The translations under genes were made by a program, and so were the position numbers. The notes beneath the pieces are model-generated. The model ran no database searches, had not been told where the DNA came from, and was given only the letters and a program-made list of their open reading frames with translations. From Campylobacter concisus (GTDB lineage: Bacteria; Campylobacterota; Campylobacteria; Campylobacterales; Campylobacteraceae): a stretch of DNA of 64,000 bases. The first letter of the stretch is position 1. Each line of letters starts with the position of its first letter. Below, one piece after another: positions 9,810 through 18,887 of this stretch. The DNA is taken from positions 62,001 through 126,000 of the forward strand of contig NZ_PPCE01000001.1 of the NCBI RefSeq assembly GCF_002913715.1, in the 5' to 3' direction.

Positions 9810-11483
9810 TTGAGAAGCGACATAATCAAAAAAGGCTACACAAGAGCTCCACACCGCTCACTTTTGCGTGCGACTGGGCTAAAAGACGATGACTTTGCTA
9901 AACCCTTTATCGGCGTTGCAAACAGCTTTATAGAGATCATTCCAGGCCACTTTTTCTTAAACAAATATGCACAAATTTTAAAAGATGAGATTCGCAAGAA
10001 TGGCTGTATTCCATTTGAGTTTAACTGCATAGGTGTTGATGATGGCATAGCGATGGGGCATGGAGGCATGCTATATAGCTTGCCTAGCCGCGAAATCATC
10101 GCAAACTCGATAGAAACCGTGATGAACGCGCATGCGCTTGACGCACTTGTTTGTATGCCAAACTGCGACAAGATCGTCCCTGGCATGGTTATGGGCGCTT
10201 TAAGAGTAAATGTACCAACCGTGTTTGTAAGCGGTGGCCCTATGAAAAAAGGCTACACAAAAGATGGCAAGCCGATAGATCTTGCGACTGCGTTTGAGGC
10301 GGTTGGTAAATTTGAGACCAAAGAGATAGATGAGGCTGAGCTAAAAGATATCGAGTGCAACGCATGTCCAAGTGGTGGTAGCTGTAGTGGTATGTTTACA
10401 GCAAATTCTATGAACACACTTTGTGAAGCGATGGGCATAGCACTCCCTGGCAACGGCACCATCCTGGCGCTAACTCCAGAGCGTGAGGAGCTCATCAGGC
10501 AGGCTGCTCGTAGGATCTGCCAGATCGCACTTGATGAGAAATTTAAGATAAGAAACATACTAAATGAAAAAGCGATCCGCAACGCGCTTGTCGTTGATAT
10601 GGCGATGGGTGGTAGCAGCAACACCGTTCTTCATATGCTAGCCATCTCAAGAGAGGCTGGCGTAAATTTAGACATCAAAGAGCTAAATAAGATCAGCCAA
10701 AACATCGCTCACATCGCTAAGATCAGCCCAAGCTTACCAAATGTGCACATGGAGGACATCGGTAGAGCTGGTGGCATGAATGCAGTAATAAAAGAAATTT
10801 CACGCAGAGATAATGGCATGCTAAATTTGGATAATCTCACAGTTAGTGGCGAAACTTTAGGAGAGCGTGTAAAGGTAAGTGACATCAAAGATGAAAGCAT
10901 CATTCACAAAGTAGAAAACGCCTATTCGCAAGTTGGCGGACTTGCCATTTTATTTGGAAATTTAGCTGAGCAAGGCTGTGTCATCAAGACAGCTGGCATC
11001 GTTGGTGAGCGTAAATTTAGTGGCAAAGCGGTCTGCTTTAACTCACAAGATGAAGCGATTGCTGGCATCTCAAGTGGCAAAGTAGATAAAGGCGATGTCG
11101 TCGTCATCCGATACGAAGGTCCGCGCGGAGGCCCTGGCATGCAAGAGATGCTAAGCCCTACTTCACTCATCATGGGACGAGGCCTTGGCGCAGACGTGGC
11201 GCTCATCACAGATGGTCGCTTTAGCGGAGCGACAAGAGGTCTAAGCATCGGTCACGTAAGCCCAGAAGCGGCTGAAGGCGGCATGATAGGTTTGCTACAA
11301 GATGGCGATATCATCGATATAGACGTCGATAAATACGAGATAAACGTTCGCCTAAGCGAGGCTGAGATCGCAAAGAGAAGAGCAGAATTTAAGCCAGTTG
11401 ATAAACCGCTAACCTCTCGCTGGCTAAGGCAATACCGCAAACTAGTCACAAACGCAAGCAACGGTGCAGTGCTAGAAGCATAA
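9810..11483 (+). CDS. ilvD: Dihydroxy-acid dehydratase
   Basis: 557 residues, the normal size. It dehydrates dihydroxy acids to 2-keto acids in isoleucine and valine synthesis and carries an Fe-S cluster. The cluster cysteines are in [11 protein letters not shown] and [18 protein letters not shown], and [11 protein letters not shown] is the conserved C-terminal domain motif. It starts with TTG at 9810, eight bases after AAGGA, giving the family N-terminus [19 protein letters not shown]. From memory ilvD neighbours the desulforubrerythrin gene in C. jejuni; here rmuC and a small gene lie between them. Confidence 0.97.
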   Translation: MRSDIIKKGYTRAPHRSLLRATGLKDDDFAKPFIGVANSFIEIIPGHFFLNKYAQILKDEIRKNGCIPFEFNCIGVDDGIAMGHGGMLYSLPSREIIANSIETVMNAHALDALVCMPNCDKIVPGMVMGALRVNVPTVFVSGGPMKKGYTKDGKPIDLATAFEAVGKFETKEIDEAELKDIECNACPSGGSCSGMFTANSMNTLCEAMGIALPGNGTILALTPEREELIRQAARRICQIALDEKFKIRNILNEKAIRNALVVDMAMGGSSNTVLHMLAISREAGVNLDIKELNKISQNIAHIAKISPSLPNVHMEDIGRAGGMNAVIKEISRRDNGMLNLDNLTVSGETLGERVKVSDIKDESIIHKVENAYSQVGGLAILFGNLAEQGCVIKTAGIVGERKFSGKAVCFNSQDEAIAGISSGKVDKGDVVVIRYEGPRGGPGMQEMLSPTSLIMGRGLGADVALITDGRFSGATRGLSIGHVSPEAAEGGMIGLLQDGDIIDIDVDKYEINVRLSEAEIAKRRAEFKPVDKPLTSRWLRQYRKLVTNASNGAVLEA

Positions 11484-11491
11484 AAATTTAC

Positions 11492-11530
11492 TATAAAAGC
11501 AAGGAGTGTCTCTTTGCTTTTATAAAAATA
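11492..11530 (+). terminator. ilvD terminator
   Basis: TATAAAAGCAA pairs with TTGCTTTTATA across a short loop and lies just after the ilvD stop. Confidence 0.6.
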
Positions 11531-11562
11531 TAAAAATTTCTTCATTTTTTTAAGGATACTAA

Positions 11563-13131
11563 ATGCAACAAGATTTCTATTTTTATGCTGCCATATTTTT
11601 AGGAATACTATTTTTGATTGCGATATTTGTCATCTATTCATTTAATAGAGACAAACTCGAGCTAAAGCGAAATTTGGCGCAAAAAGAGCAAGAAAATTTT
11701 GAAATTTCATCAAATCTAACAAATTTAGTATCTAAAAATAGTGAAAATCTGCAGCTAATCAGTGAGCAAAAAGCAAGACTTATGTCAAATCACGAGCGAA
11801 TAGACGAGCTCATCGGCGAGATCGATGCGCTAAAAACCAAAATAGCACAAAAAGATGAAGCCGAAGATGCGATGGAGCGCGTGATAAACGAGCTTAAAGA
11901 GAGTATCGGTACAGCAAATGAAAGGGCCAAGAATAACGAGGCAAATTTCACTGCAACACTAGCCGAGCTAAATCAAAATAAAAATGCTTTAGTTGAAGCA
12001 AGTGAGAGAGAAAATAGATTAAAACGTGATATGGCTGTGCTTAGAAATGAAATAGAAGCAAAAGAAAATAGCCTAAAAGAGCAAGAGGCAAATTTATTAA
12101 AAGTAAAAAATGAATTAAATTTGGAATTTTCTAATCTTGCAAATAAAATATTTGAAGAAAAAAGTGCAAATTTCACACAAAATAGCCAAAATTCTTTAGA
12201 TCTTTTACTAAAGCCACTAAAGGAGCAAATTTCAACCTTTCAAGAGCGCGTAAATGCAGTCCATGACGCGTCAGTTAAAGGCATGAGTGCGCTAGGAACG
12301 CAGATCAAACACATAAGTGATATCGGCATCACTATGTCAAAAGAAGCAAACTCACTTGCAACTGCTCTAAAAGGTAGCAACAAAACACTTGGAAATTGGG
12401 GAGAAATGCAGCTTGAGCGGACGTTTGAGGCTTCTGGGCTCATAAAAGGTGAACACTACTTCACCCAGCAAAATTACAAAGATGAAGAGGGCAAACGCTT
12501 TATTCCTGATTTTGTAGTAAAAATCCCTGACGGCAAACATCTGATAATAGACTCTAAGGTCTCACTAATCGCCTATGAAAAAGCCATTAGGGCTAGTAAT
12601 GACAATGAGTTAAATTTGGCTCTAAAAGAGCATATCGTTTCTATGAAAGGTCATATAGACAGTCTAAATAGTAAAAACTACGGCGATATCGTACCTGAAA
12701 GCCCTGACTTTGTGCTTATGTTTGTGCCGATAGAGCCAGCTTACCTTGAGGCTATGAAATTTGATAGCACACTTTTTGACTATGCATTTGAAAAACGCGT
12801 GGTTTTAGTCTCTCACTCTACCCTTATGCCTATTCTTCGCACAGTGGCAAATTTATGGCGCATAGAGCGTGGCAATGAAGAGGCCAAAAATATCGTAAAG
12901 AGTGCGATTAAAATTTATGATAAAGTCCGCAATGTGGCCGAGCATATGAATAGACTTAGCAATACACTAAATACTGCAAATAAACATTTTAATGCCCTAG
13001 CAGCAAGTTTTAGTGGCAGAGATGGTCTTGTCAGTAGGCTTGAAAATTTTAAACGTTTATCTCCAGATGAACAAAAAGAGATAGATATAAAAGAGATTGG
13101 TGTTAATAGCGAGTTAGCAAGCGATGATTAA
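11563..13131 (+). CDS. rmuC: DNA recombination protein RmuC homologue
   Basis: 522 residues. A membrane helix lies at about 8-26, then a long coiled coil (about 30-190), then the RmuC domain (about 220-480). The domain has the conserved GNWGEMQLERTFEASGL and a region with IPDFVVKIPDGKHLIIDSKVSL. The latter matches the PD-(D/E)XK-like core (PD...IDSK) that suggests nuclease ancestry. RmuC limits recombination at inverted repeats in E. coli. It is probably anchored in the inner membrane with the domain in the cytoplasm. It is transcribed alone behind the ilvD terminator. Confidence 0.93.
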   Translation: MQQDFYFYAAIFLGILFLIAIFVIYSFNRDKLELKRNLAQKEQENFEISSNLTNLVSKNSENLQLISEQKARLMSNHERIDELIGEIDALKTKIAQKDEAEDAMERVINELKESIGTANERAKNNEANFTATLAELNQNKNALVEASERENRLKRDMAVLRNEIEAKENSLKEQEANLLKVKNELNLEFSNLANKIFEEKSANFTQNSQNSLDLLLKPLKEQISTFQERVNAVHDASVKGMSALGTQIKHISDIGITMSKEANSLATALKGSNKTLGNWGEMQLERTFEASGLIKGEHYFTQQNYKDEEGKRFIPDFVVKIPDGKHLIIDSKVSLIAYEKAIRASNDNELNLALKEHIVSMKGHIDSLNSKNYGDIVPESPDFVLMFVPIEPAYLEAMKFDSTLFDYAFEKRVVLVSHSTLMPILRTVANLWRIERGNEEAKNIVKSAIKIYDKVRNVAEHMNRLSNTLNTANKHFNALAASFSGRDGLVSRLENFKRLSPDEQKEIDIKEIGVNSELASDD

Positions 13132-13157
13132 AAAACGTGGCTAGAGAGCCTAGCCAC
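13132..13157 (-). terminator. Terminator of the small secreted protein gene (convergent with rmuC)
   Basis: GTGGCTAG and CTAGCCAC form an 8-bp stem with a 5-base loop. On the minus strand GTTTTTT follows, so it serves the minus-strand gene. Confidence 0.7.
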
Positions 13158-13165
13158 ATGGAGGT

Positions 13166-13456
13166 TTATTTTAAAAGACCTTGTTTTTTCATTTGGTCCA
13201 TTACTTGAGCAAACATCTCTTTAGCTTGTTTGCAAGTAGCGTCTTGTTGCTCTTTTGGTAAAGAAGCTAGTTGATCCATTGATTGTTTCTTTTGATCTTC
13301 ATACATTTTTACTTGTTGCTCTTGACCAGCTTGTTTGTAAGCTTCGACCATTTTGTCGATATCTGAGAAGTATGATTTGCAAGTATCTGTAAGATCTGCA
13401 GCGTTTAGGCTTAATGCAAAGCCAAGAGTAGTTAAAACTAAAAGTGATTTTTTCAT
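13166..13456 (-). CDS. Small secreted helical protein (DUF5339-like)
   Basis: 96 residues. A clear signal peptide (MKKSLLVLTTLGFALSLNAA) is followed by a short glutamine- and lysine-rich helical domain with two cysteines (DTCKSYF and DATCKQAK), which could form a disulfide in the periplasm. The pattern resembles DUF5339 proteins of Campylobacter and Pasteurellaceae, but I cannot confirm the family by eye. It has its own TATAAT box at 13485-13490 (minus strand), an AAGGAGAAAGAG ribosome site and a terminator, so it is a single-gene unit. The function is unknown. Confidence 0.8.
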   Translation of the reverse strand: MKKSLLVLTTLGFALSLNAADLTDTCKSYFSDIDKMVEAYKQAGQEQQVKMYEDQKKQSMDQLASLPKEQQDATCKQAKEMFAQVMDQMKKQGLLK

Positions 13457-13524
13457 CTCTTTCTCCTTGTGAAAATTTAAGGAGATTATATAACTTTTTT
13501 ATTTTAAATAGATTTAAATTTATT

Positions 13525-13558
13525 AAATTTAGCCAAGGCGCCAGTCTTGGCTAAATTT
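13525..13558 (-). terminator. Terminator of the desulforubrerythrin gene
   Basis: A perfect 13-bp stem, AAATTTAGCCAAG with CTTGGCTAAATTT, around an eight-base loop. T- and A-rich sequence flanks both sides, so it could act in both directions. Confidence 0.8.
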
Positions 13559-13567
13559 TTTGGCTTT

Positions 13568-14212
13568 TTAGCCTAAGAATTCGCGCTTAAAATACTCTTT
13601 TGGAGCCTTGCAAAGTGGGCAAGCGCCTGGAGCTTTTTTGCCTCTGTGAACGTGTCCGCACACCTCACAAACCCAGATATCTTCCTCGTCGCTCTCAAAA
13701 AAGCCCTCTTCATCAAGCATCTTTTTAAGCTCTAAATACTCTCTTTCATGCTCAACCTCGACCTTGCCGATCGCGTTAAATAGCCTCTCAACATCTCTTA
13801 GCTCTTCTTCTTTTGCGATCTTTGCAAAGTCTGGATACATCGTCGTATGCTCGTAGTTTTCGCCAGCTGCCGCATCAAGTAAATTTTTATCCATCTTATC
13901 GATCGGATCGTTCATCAGCTCGTGATATTTTTTAAACTCAGCTCTTGCATGCCATTTCTCATTTTCAGCTGCTTCGTAAAAGTGTCTAGCTATCGCGTGA
14001 TAGCCTGCTTCTTTGGCTAGATCGCCGTAAAGCTCATACTTATTTCTAGCTTGTGACTCGCCAGCAAATGCCTTCATCAAATTTACAGCTGTTAAATTTT
14101 CAGTCACGCACTTCATCTCTTCGCCACAACAGGTTAGTGTGCCGCCGCCAACTTTTTGAACTTCGATCTCGTTGCCGCATTTTTCACATTTGTATGTTTC
14201 GTACTGTCTCAT
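13568..14212 (-). CDS. Desulforubrerythrin (peroxide-reducing non-haem iron protein)
   Basis: 214 residues from the ATG at 14212, which follows AGGAGTCAAA; an upstream frame is discounted. It has three iron modules in order: an N-terminal desulforedoxin-type FeS4 site (C-x-x-C near residue 9 and CC near 27), a central rubrerythrin di-iron four-helix bundle with ESQARNKYELYG and NEKWHARAEFKKYHE, and a C-terminal rubredoxin site (CEVCGHVHRG...CPLCK). This order matches C. jejuni desulforubrerythrin (Rrc, Cj0012c), which reduces hydrogen peroxide in the cytoplasm. A TATAAT box lies 32-37 bases upstream at 14244-14249. Confidence 0.93.
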   Translation of the reverse strand: MRQYETYKCEKCGNEIEVQKVGGGTLTCCGEEMKCVTENLTAVNLMKAFAGESQARNKYELYGDLAKEAGYHAIARHFYEAAENEKWHARAEFKKYHELMNDPIDKMDKNLLDAAAGENYEHTTMYPDFAKIAKEEELRDVERLFNAIGKVEVEHEREYLELKKMLDEEGFFESDEEDIWVCEVCGHVHRGKKAPGACPLCKAPKEYFKREFLG

Positions 14213-14243
14213 TTTGACTCCTATTTTGATAAATTTTAATTGG

Positions 14244-14249
14244 ATTATA
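14244..14249 (-). promoter_or_regulatory. -10 box of the desulforubrerythrin gene
   Basis: TATAAT within GGTTATAATCCAATT on the minus strand, followed by a short untranslated leader. The AT-rich palindromic surroundings could hold a peroxide-regulator site, but I cannot define one. Confidence 0.55.
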
Positions 14250-14305
14250 ACCAAATAATTAAAATAAGTAAATAATAATTTTTATTGATAACGTATATTA
14301 TTATT

Positions 14306-14530
14306 TTATTTTTTACATAAAATTTGTGTGAGTTTTGTTACAAATGGAGAGACTAGCAAAAGCACAGGATACGCCACTACAAAGGCTTTTACATAAGCGA
14401 TTAGCCAAATTTTCACAAAGCCATCAACAAAGCCAAGATTTAGATACGTCAGCACAAATGACATAAAAAACGCCATAAATGCTGACATTATAAACGCAAA
14501 AACATATCTATAAAATTTCGCCGGTATCAT
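14306..14530 (-). CDS. DUF2798 family small membrane protein
   Basis: 74 residues with two membrane helices (about 8-30 and 42-65). The pattern YVFAFIMSAFMAFFMSFVLT and the C-terminal P-V-x-x-x-x-P-x-V are those of DUF2798 proteins. It overlaps the preceding oxidoreductase gene by four bases (ATGA), so the two are co-translated. The function is unknown. DUF2798 genes are often found next to small oxidoreductases. Confidence 0.75.
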   Translation of the reverse strand: MIPAKFYRYVFAFIMSAFMAFFMSFVLTYLNLGFVDGFVKIWLIAYVKAFVVAYPVLLLVSPFVTKLTQILCKK

Positions 14531-15087
14531 GAAATTTTACCTATCAACTCCTCTAGCCTCTTTGCATGATCAAGCGCCTTTTGCCTCATCAAAGCAAGCT
14601 TTGCCTCATCGTGCCTACTCTGATATGATAGCCCTCCGCTATAAACATAGCCTGCAAACTCCATGCCACACATATTTGCTAACGCCCTAAGTGGCGGTAA
14701 AAACTCCTCTATCTCGTAGTGCTGAAGCGCCTCTTTTTTATAAAGCTCCTCAGGTGCTCCAGAGGTAAATGAAAGCACCAGCTTTTTGCCACGTAGCTTA
14801 TCTCCCTTGCTGCCATGAGAGAAGCTATGAACTAGCACGTCCTCAAACCACTTTTGTAAAAGCGATGGCACGCCGTACCAGAAAAATGGATAAACAAGCA
14901 CGATCACATCAGCCTTTACTAGCTTTTTTTGCTCGGCTTTTACGTCTATCACGTAGTTTTTATAAAGCTCGCTTAGTATGTCAAATTTAGCCTCTGGCAC
15001 CTGCTTTTTTAGCTCGCCCAATATAATCTTATTTGCAAAGGAATTTTCAAGGTCAGTGTGACCTGATACAACTAAAATTTCACTCAT
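14527..15087 (-). CDS. NAD(P)H-dependent flavin oxidoreductase (flavodoxin_2 fold)
   Basis: 186 residues of the KefF/MdaB/YwrO family. It has the N-terminal FMN-binding pattern VVSGHTDLENSFANK, and VYPFFWYGVPSLLQKWFEDVL matches the P-x-W-x-G-x-P-x-x-L-K-x-W-x-D signature. Likely activity is NAD(P)H-driven reduction of quinones or other electrophiles in the cytoplasm. It is only distantly similar to the G+C-rich paralogue near 2 kb. It stands between the DUF2798 gene and a tannase-type esterase and probably belongs to the same transcript (15-base gap). Confidence 0.85.
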   Translation of the reverse strand: MSEILVVSGHTDLENSFANKIILGELKKQVPEAKFDILSELYKNYVIDVKAEQKKLVKADVIVLVYPFFWYGVPSLLQKWFEDVLVHSFSHGSKGDKLRGKKLVLSFTSGAPEELYKKEALQHYEIEEFLPPLRALANMCGMEFAGYVYSGGLSYQSRHDEAKLALMRQKALDHAKRLEELIGKIS

Positions 15088-15102
15088 TTTTGCCCCTTAA
15101 AT

Positions 15103-16674
15103 TTACTTGCAAACAAAGCTACTTGCCTTGCTCACGTCACCGCCCACGTATGTAGCCACCTTTGGATACGCACACACTAAAAATTCCTTGCCAGCGTAGG
15201 TCTTGCTTTTTGCTAGCATGCTCTTTGGCGCTTCGCCCTTTTCATGCCACGCTTCAAGCGCACTAAGCGGATCGACGTCATCTATGCCGTTGCCGCCACC
15301 GCAGTGGTTCATCCCAGGTAGCGCAAAAAATGCCGCGAAATTTTGGCTATTTTCATTATTAGCCTCTAGCTTTTTAAACCAATCCCTTTGATCTTTTGCT
15401 GAGAAGACTGGGTCTGAGACGCCAGTTACGATGATTAGCTTACCGCCATTTGCGCTAAATGTGCTAAGGTTTGTTGAGATGGCGTCATTTATCGCCGCGG
15501 TCTCGAAAGTCTTTGGCGTGTCTTTGTCAAAGTCAAAATTTATCGTGTCAAAATTTGGCTGTGCTGGCGTTAAAAAGTAGTAATTCACCGAGCCGCTAGA
15601 AAGCGTGATATTTCTAGCGTTTGGCTTGGCGCTTTGTGAGTCGCCCAGCTTCCATTGCCTCCAGCCCTCAGCGCTCACGCCTGAGTCGTAAAACCAGCCA
15701 CTATAAATTTGCTCGCCCTTGCTGTTTTTGGCTCCGTTAAAGATTTTTTCGATCGCCTCTATCTTTTGCTTATCTAAATTTAGACTTTTTGGATCAAATT
15801 TGCACGCCTCCCAAGCATTGATGATCCCATCTTTTAGTCCGTCTAAGGCGTCACATTTTTCTAGCACGGCTTGGCTTAGCTTGTTAAGATCGTCCTTAGT
15901 TAGGGCATTTGCAAAAATTTTCTCGCCTTTTTCATTTTTTGGAGCTATCTTCATAAGGGCTTGATTGTCCCACTGCTGAGCGATCGCCGCGCGAGATAGC
16001 CTAAAGCCAGGGTTTGCAGCGATGACACCATCAAATTCTAGTGGATAACGCTCGGCCGCTATGAGCGCTGCCCTACCGCCATTTGAGCAGCCCATGAAGT
16101 AGCTATGTTTTGGCTTTTTGGCGTATGCGGTGACTAAAATTTGCTTAGATGCGTCCGTAACCTTGCCAATCGCCTGATAGGCGTAGTCTAGCCTTGCTTG
16201 CTGATCTAGTCCAAACTCTGCCGTTGGTTTTGGGTGGCCTGAGTTTGTAGTAACTACCGCGTAACCTCTAAGAAGCGCTGGCGTGGCTGTGCTTGTGCGT
16301 ATCGGCACTGCGCCAAGAGCAGGCGCTACAAAGCCGTCCATACCGCCTCCGCCTTGAAATAAAAACTTCTCATTCCACTGCTCTGGCAGCCTTAGTTCAT
16401 AGTCTATCGCATACTCTTTGCCGTCACTTCCGGTGCGCTTATAGAGTTTGCCATGCACCACGCAGTGAGGCTTTGCTTTGATAGTGTTTTTACTGCCACC
16501 AGTTAGCGCAGACATCTTATCGGCTGATACTTCGCCACTCTCACTCCACACCGCATCTATCATCTCGTTGTTTAAAATTTCCACATCTTTTAAACTCTCG
16601 CATCCTGCCCTATCAAGGGCAAAAGCCGTGCTACTAACAAGCACTAGTGCGCAAAAAAGTGAAATTTTCTTCAT
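15103..16674 (-). CDS. Tannase/feruloyl esterase family hydrolase, exported
   Basis: 523 residues with a signal peptide (MKKISLFCALVLVSSTAFA). The alpha/beta-hydrolase core shows the CS-D-HC motif of tannases and feruloyl esterases: Cys-Ser in GCSNGG, Asp in VSDPVF, and His-Cys in GMNHCGGG. In this family the two cysteines form a disulfide that holds the catalytic Ser and His. It should cleave esters of phenolic acids in the periplasm. An AGGAG site precedes the ATG. A second, unrelated esterase lies two genes upstream. The true substrate in a mucosal Campylobacter is unknown. Confidence 0.88.
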   Translation of the reverse strand: MKKISLFCALVLVSSTAFALDRAGCESLKDVEILNNEMIDAVWSESGEVSADKMSALTGGSKNTIKAKPHCVVHGKLYKRTGSDGKEYAIDYELRLPEQWNEKFLFQGGGGMDGFVAPALGAVPIRTSTATPALLRGYAVVTTNSGHPKPTAEFGLDQQARLDYAYQAIGKVTDASKQILVTAYAKKPKHSYFMGCSNGGRAALIAAERYPLEFDGVIAANPGFRLSRAAIAQQWDNQALMKIAPKNEKGEKIFANALTKDDLNKLSQAVLEKCDALDGLKDGIINAWEACKFDPKSLNLDKQKIEAIEKIFNGAKNSKGEQIYSGWFYDSGVSAEGWRQWKLGDSQSAKPNARNITLSSGSVNYYFLTPAQPNFDTINFDFDKDTPKTFETAAINDAISTNLSTFSANGGKLIIVTGVSDPVFSAKDQRDWFKKLEANNENSQNFAAFFALPGMNHCGGGNGIDDVDPLSALEAWHEKGEAPKSMLAKSKTYAGKEFLVCAYPKVATYVGGDVSKASSFVCK

Positions 16675-16682
16675 AACATCTC

Positions 16683-17363
16683 CTAAAATTTTATCTTGCT
16701 AAATGAGATCTCGTTCTTAAGACCAAAGCCGTCAAATTCCTCTATCAGCCCTGCTCGCTCTTTGGCATAAGCCTTGTAGTTTTCGCTGTGGCGGTAGCTC
16801 TCAAAGCTAGCTTCGTCTTTGTAAATTTCAACCAGCACCCACTTGCTAGGTGCCTCTTTTTGACTAAAGGCAAACTGCGCGTAAGCACCCTCATCTACGC
16901 TTTTTTGCATATATTTTTTGATGATCTTTTCAAATTTCGCATCGCTTTTTGCCTTAAGGCTTAAATTTGTGATGTGAAAGTAGGCATCTTTTAGGCGCTC
17001 TGGCGTTAAATTTTTAGAAAAAGCAGCCCTCTTTTTCACGCTGATAGCCTTTTTGCTAGCTAAAATTTCAGCGCTTGCGCTTGCAAATTTCTTAAAATGC
17101 GCTGAGCTTATATGCTTTTTATAAGCCGCCTCGTCCTCGTAAAACTCAAGCACATAAAATAGCTCTGGCTTGCTCTTTGCGCTCGCAAAAAAGATCGCCT
17201 GTGTGCCTGGCTCGCTCTTTGAGCTAAGGATATTTTCCCTGCCAAGCTGCTTTAGCAAGCTCTTGTTATTTGGCGTTGAAAGCAGCTCGTATAAGCTCAC
17301 TTTCGCCTCCGCCCCAAAGGCAAAAGCTGCCGAAAATACTAATAAAAATAGCTTTTTAATCAT
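16683..17363 (-). CDS. Exported protein with two ABM-type (quinol monooxygenase-like) domains
   Basis: 226 residues with a signal peptide (MIKKLFLLVFSAAFAFGAEA). The mature part holds two repeats of the ferredoxin-like ABM fold. Each has a central F/W-x-x-x-E-x-Y-x-D-E-A pattern (FYVLEFYEDEAAYKKH and WVLVEIYKDEASFESY) and a following aromatic/histidine segment. Single ABM domains dimerise, so this tandem protein may fold as an internal dimer. YgiN-type relatives oxidise quinols, but the activity here is unproven, and an exported form is unusual. The ATG at 17363 has an AAGGA site with better spacing than the TTG just before it. It lies between the two esterase genes. Confidence 0.7.
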   Translation of the reverse strand: MIKKLFLLVFSAAFAFGAEAKVSLYELLSTPNNKSLLKQLGRENILSSKSEPGTQAIFFASAKSKPELFYVLEFYEDEAAYKKHISSAHFKKFASASAEILASKKAISVKKRAAFSKNLTPERLKDAYFHITNLSLKAKSDAKFEKIIKKYMQKSVDEGAYAQFAFSQKEAPSKWVLVEIYKDEASFESYRHSENYKAYAKERAGLIEEFDGFGLKNEISFSKIKF

Positions 17364-17378
17364 CAAATTTCCTTAAAT

Positions 17379-18818
17379 TTATTTCTCAACCACTCTTTTA
17401 ATCCAAGCAAAAAGCTCGTCTAAATCGTAGTCGCCGCCATGTCCTTGTCCCCAGACCGCTTCAAAATCAACCTCTTTGCCAGCATTTTTAAGCGAAAGCG
17501 CGAGCATAGCAGGTACGGCAAGGGCTAAGTCGGTGTCGTTTGTGCCCTGTCTTATGCGGTAAAATTTCACCGAATTTTTATTTTTGACGTAGTTCATCGC
17601 ATTCATCATCTTTATGACGCTAGCCTCCGCCATTTCGCCCTCGCTTCGCTCTTTTGCAAATTTAGTAAAGTGCTTTGCAGGCGTTTTGCTATCACCAAAA
17701 AGGTCGTTTTCTGGATTTTCTAGCCCAAGGCCGTCAAAGGCAACCACCGCTTTGGCACGTTTTAGCGAAGCGATGAAGTCTTCTAGCTTAAAGGTATATC
17801 CAAGCGAGCAGCCCTGCGTGTCAAGTGTTATAAATTTAGGCGTTAGCGTGCTTTTGTCGCTGCTTTTTGTAGCGGTAAATGCCCTTGAGATGAGAGCGCT
17901 TATATACTCTTTGAAGCTACCCTCGCCATTTTCATCAAGGCTTAGCGCGTGGCCTTTGGCGTCTTTTAAATTTAGCGAGTTTAGATAGGCTGGAAATTTA
18001 CTCTTTAGCTCGCGTGAGAGCTCTTTTTGCGTGGCGTTTAGCTCGCCTGTGATCATCTTTTTTGGCTTTTTGCTTCTGTCATTAAAAGAGCTCGCATCAA
18101 GACTTGTAAAATCAATCATTTCAAATTTATCCAAATCCCCAAACATCCACTCATACGCCTCGTCTTCATGCTCTAAATTTGTCACGGGGCAGTAGGCTGA
18201 GACGGCATAAATTTGATCGTCCGCCTTTGCAGCGCCTAGCTCTTTAAGATATGGCTCATACTCTTTTGCATTTGCGCTAGTGCCAAGAAGTGCCGACATC
18301 GCGCCGCCTGCGCTCGTGCCGTTTGAGATGATCTTATTTGCGTCGCCTGGCATAAATTTGTCGTTAAATTTAAGATATCTAACGGCCGCTTTTAGATCGA
18401 CTATCGCAGCTGGCGCTTTGCCGATAAATTTCTCGCCATCCTTTAGCGTCCTGCCCCTAGCGCCAACGCTTGCCACGACGTATCCTCTAAGAAGCGCTTC
18501 AAGGGTGGCATTTGGCTTTTCGTTTTGGATTTCTGGTTTTTGTGGCATTGCGCTCATGTAGCCGCCGATCGCGTTTGGCATAAAGATAGCCCCTTTTTGG
18601 TCGCTAAATTTACCCTCTGGCACATAGAAATTTAGCACCTCATAGTCACTAGCTGGCTTTGCCACATAGACTATGCCCTCATAGGCTCTAAATTTAAGCG
18701 TCCTCTCGCCAACTTGCACGCTTTTTAGCTCAAATTTCTTTTCATCAAATTTAAGCTCGCCGCCAAAGCAAGTGCCTACCAAACAAACCCCTAAAATAGC
18801 AACTCTAACGCATTTCAT
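17379..18818 (-). CDS. Subtype-B tannase-like exported alpha/beta hydrolase
   Basis: 479 residues. Signal peptide MKCVRVAILGVCLVGTCFGG. The oxyanion and nucleophile region reads GYVVASVGARGR...SNGTSAGGAMSALLG, so the catalytic serine sits in a G-T-S-A-G motif. A conserved acid/histidine stretch (RQGTNDTD...WGQGHGGDYD) lies at the C-terminus. This arrangement fits the subtype-B tannase group rather than the CS-D-HC family of its neighbour. It is presumed to cleave ester bonds in the periplasm. It is followed within 15 bases by the ABM-domain gene and has an AAAGG ribosome site. Confidence 0.8.
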   Translation of the reverse strand: MKCVRVAILGVCLVGTCFGGELKFDEKKFELKSVQVGERTLKFRAYEGIVYVAKPASDYEVLNFYVPEGKFSDQKGAIFMPNAIGGYMSAMPQKPEIQNEKPNATLEALLRGYVVASVGARGRTLKDGEKFIGKAPAAIVDLKAAVRYLKFNDKFMPGDANKIISNGTSAGGAMSALLGTSANAKEYEPYLKELGAAKADDQIYAVSAYCPVTNLEHEDEAYEWMFGDLDKFEMIDFTSLDASSFNDRSKKPKKMITGELNATQKELSRELKSKFPAYLNSLNLKDAKGHALSLDENGEGSFKEYISALISRAFTATKSSDKSTLTPKFITLDTQGCSLGYTFKLEDFIASLKRAKAVVAFDGLGLENPENDLFGDSKTPAKHFTKFAKERSEGEMAEASVIKMMNAMNYVKNKNSVKFYRIRQGTNDTDLALAVPAMLALSLKNAGKEVDFEAVWGQGHGGDYDLDELFAWIKRVVEK

Positions 18819-18887
18819 GATCTGCCTTTTTATTTTGTCCTACTTTTGCTTTACTAGCCTTAGCGTAGGCTACCAAGGTTTTAGCGC

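Noticed and set aside
18855-18872. Small hairpin TAGCCT/AGGCTA between the subtype-B hydrolase and the SDR gene
   Set aside because: It is short, has no T-run on either strand, and could arise by chance.
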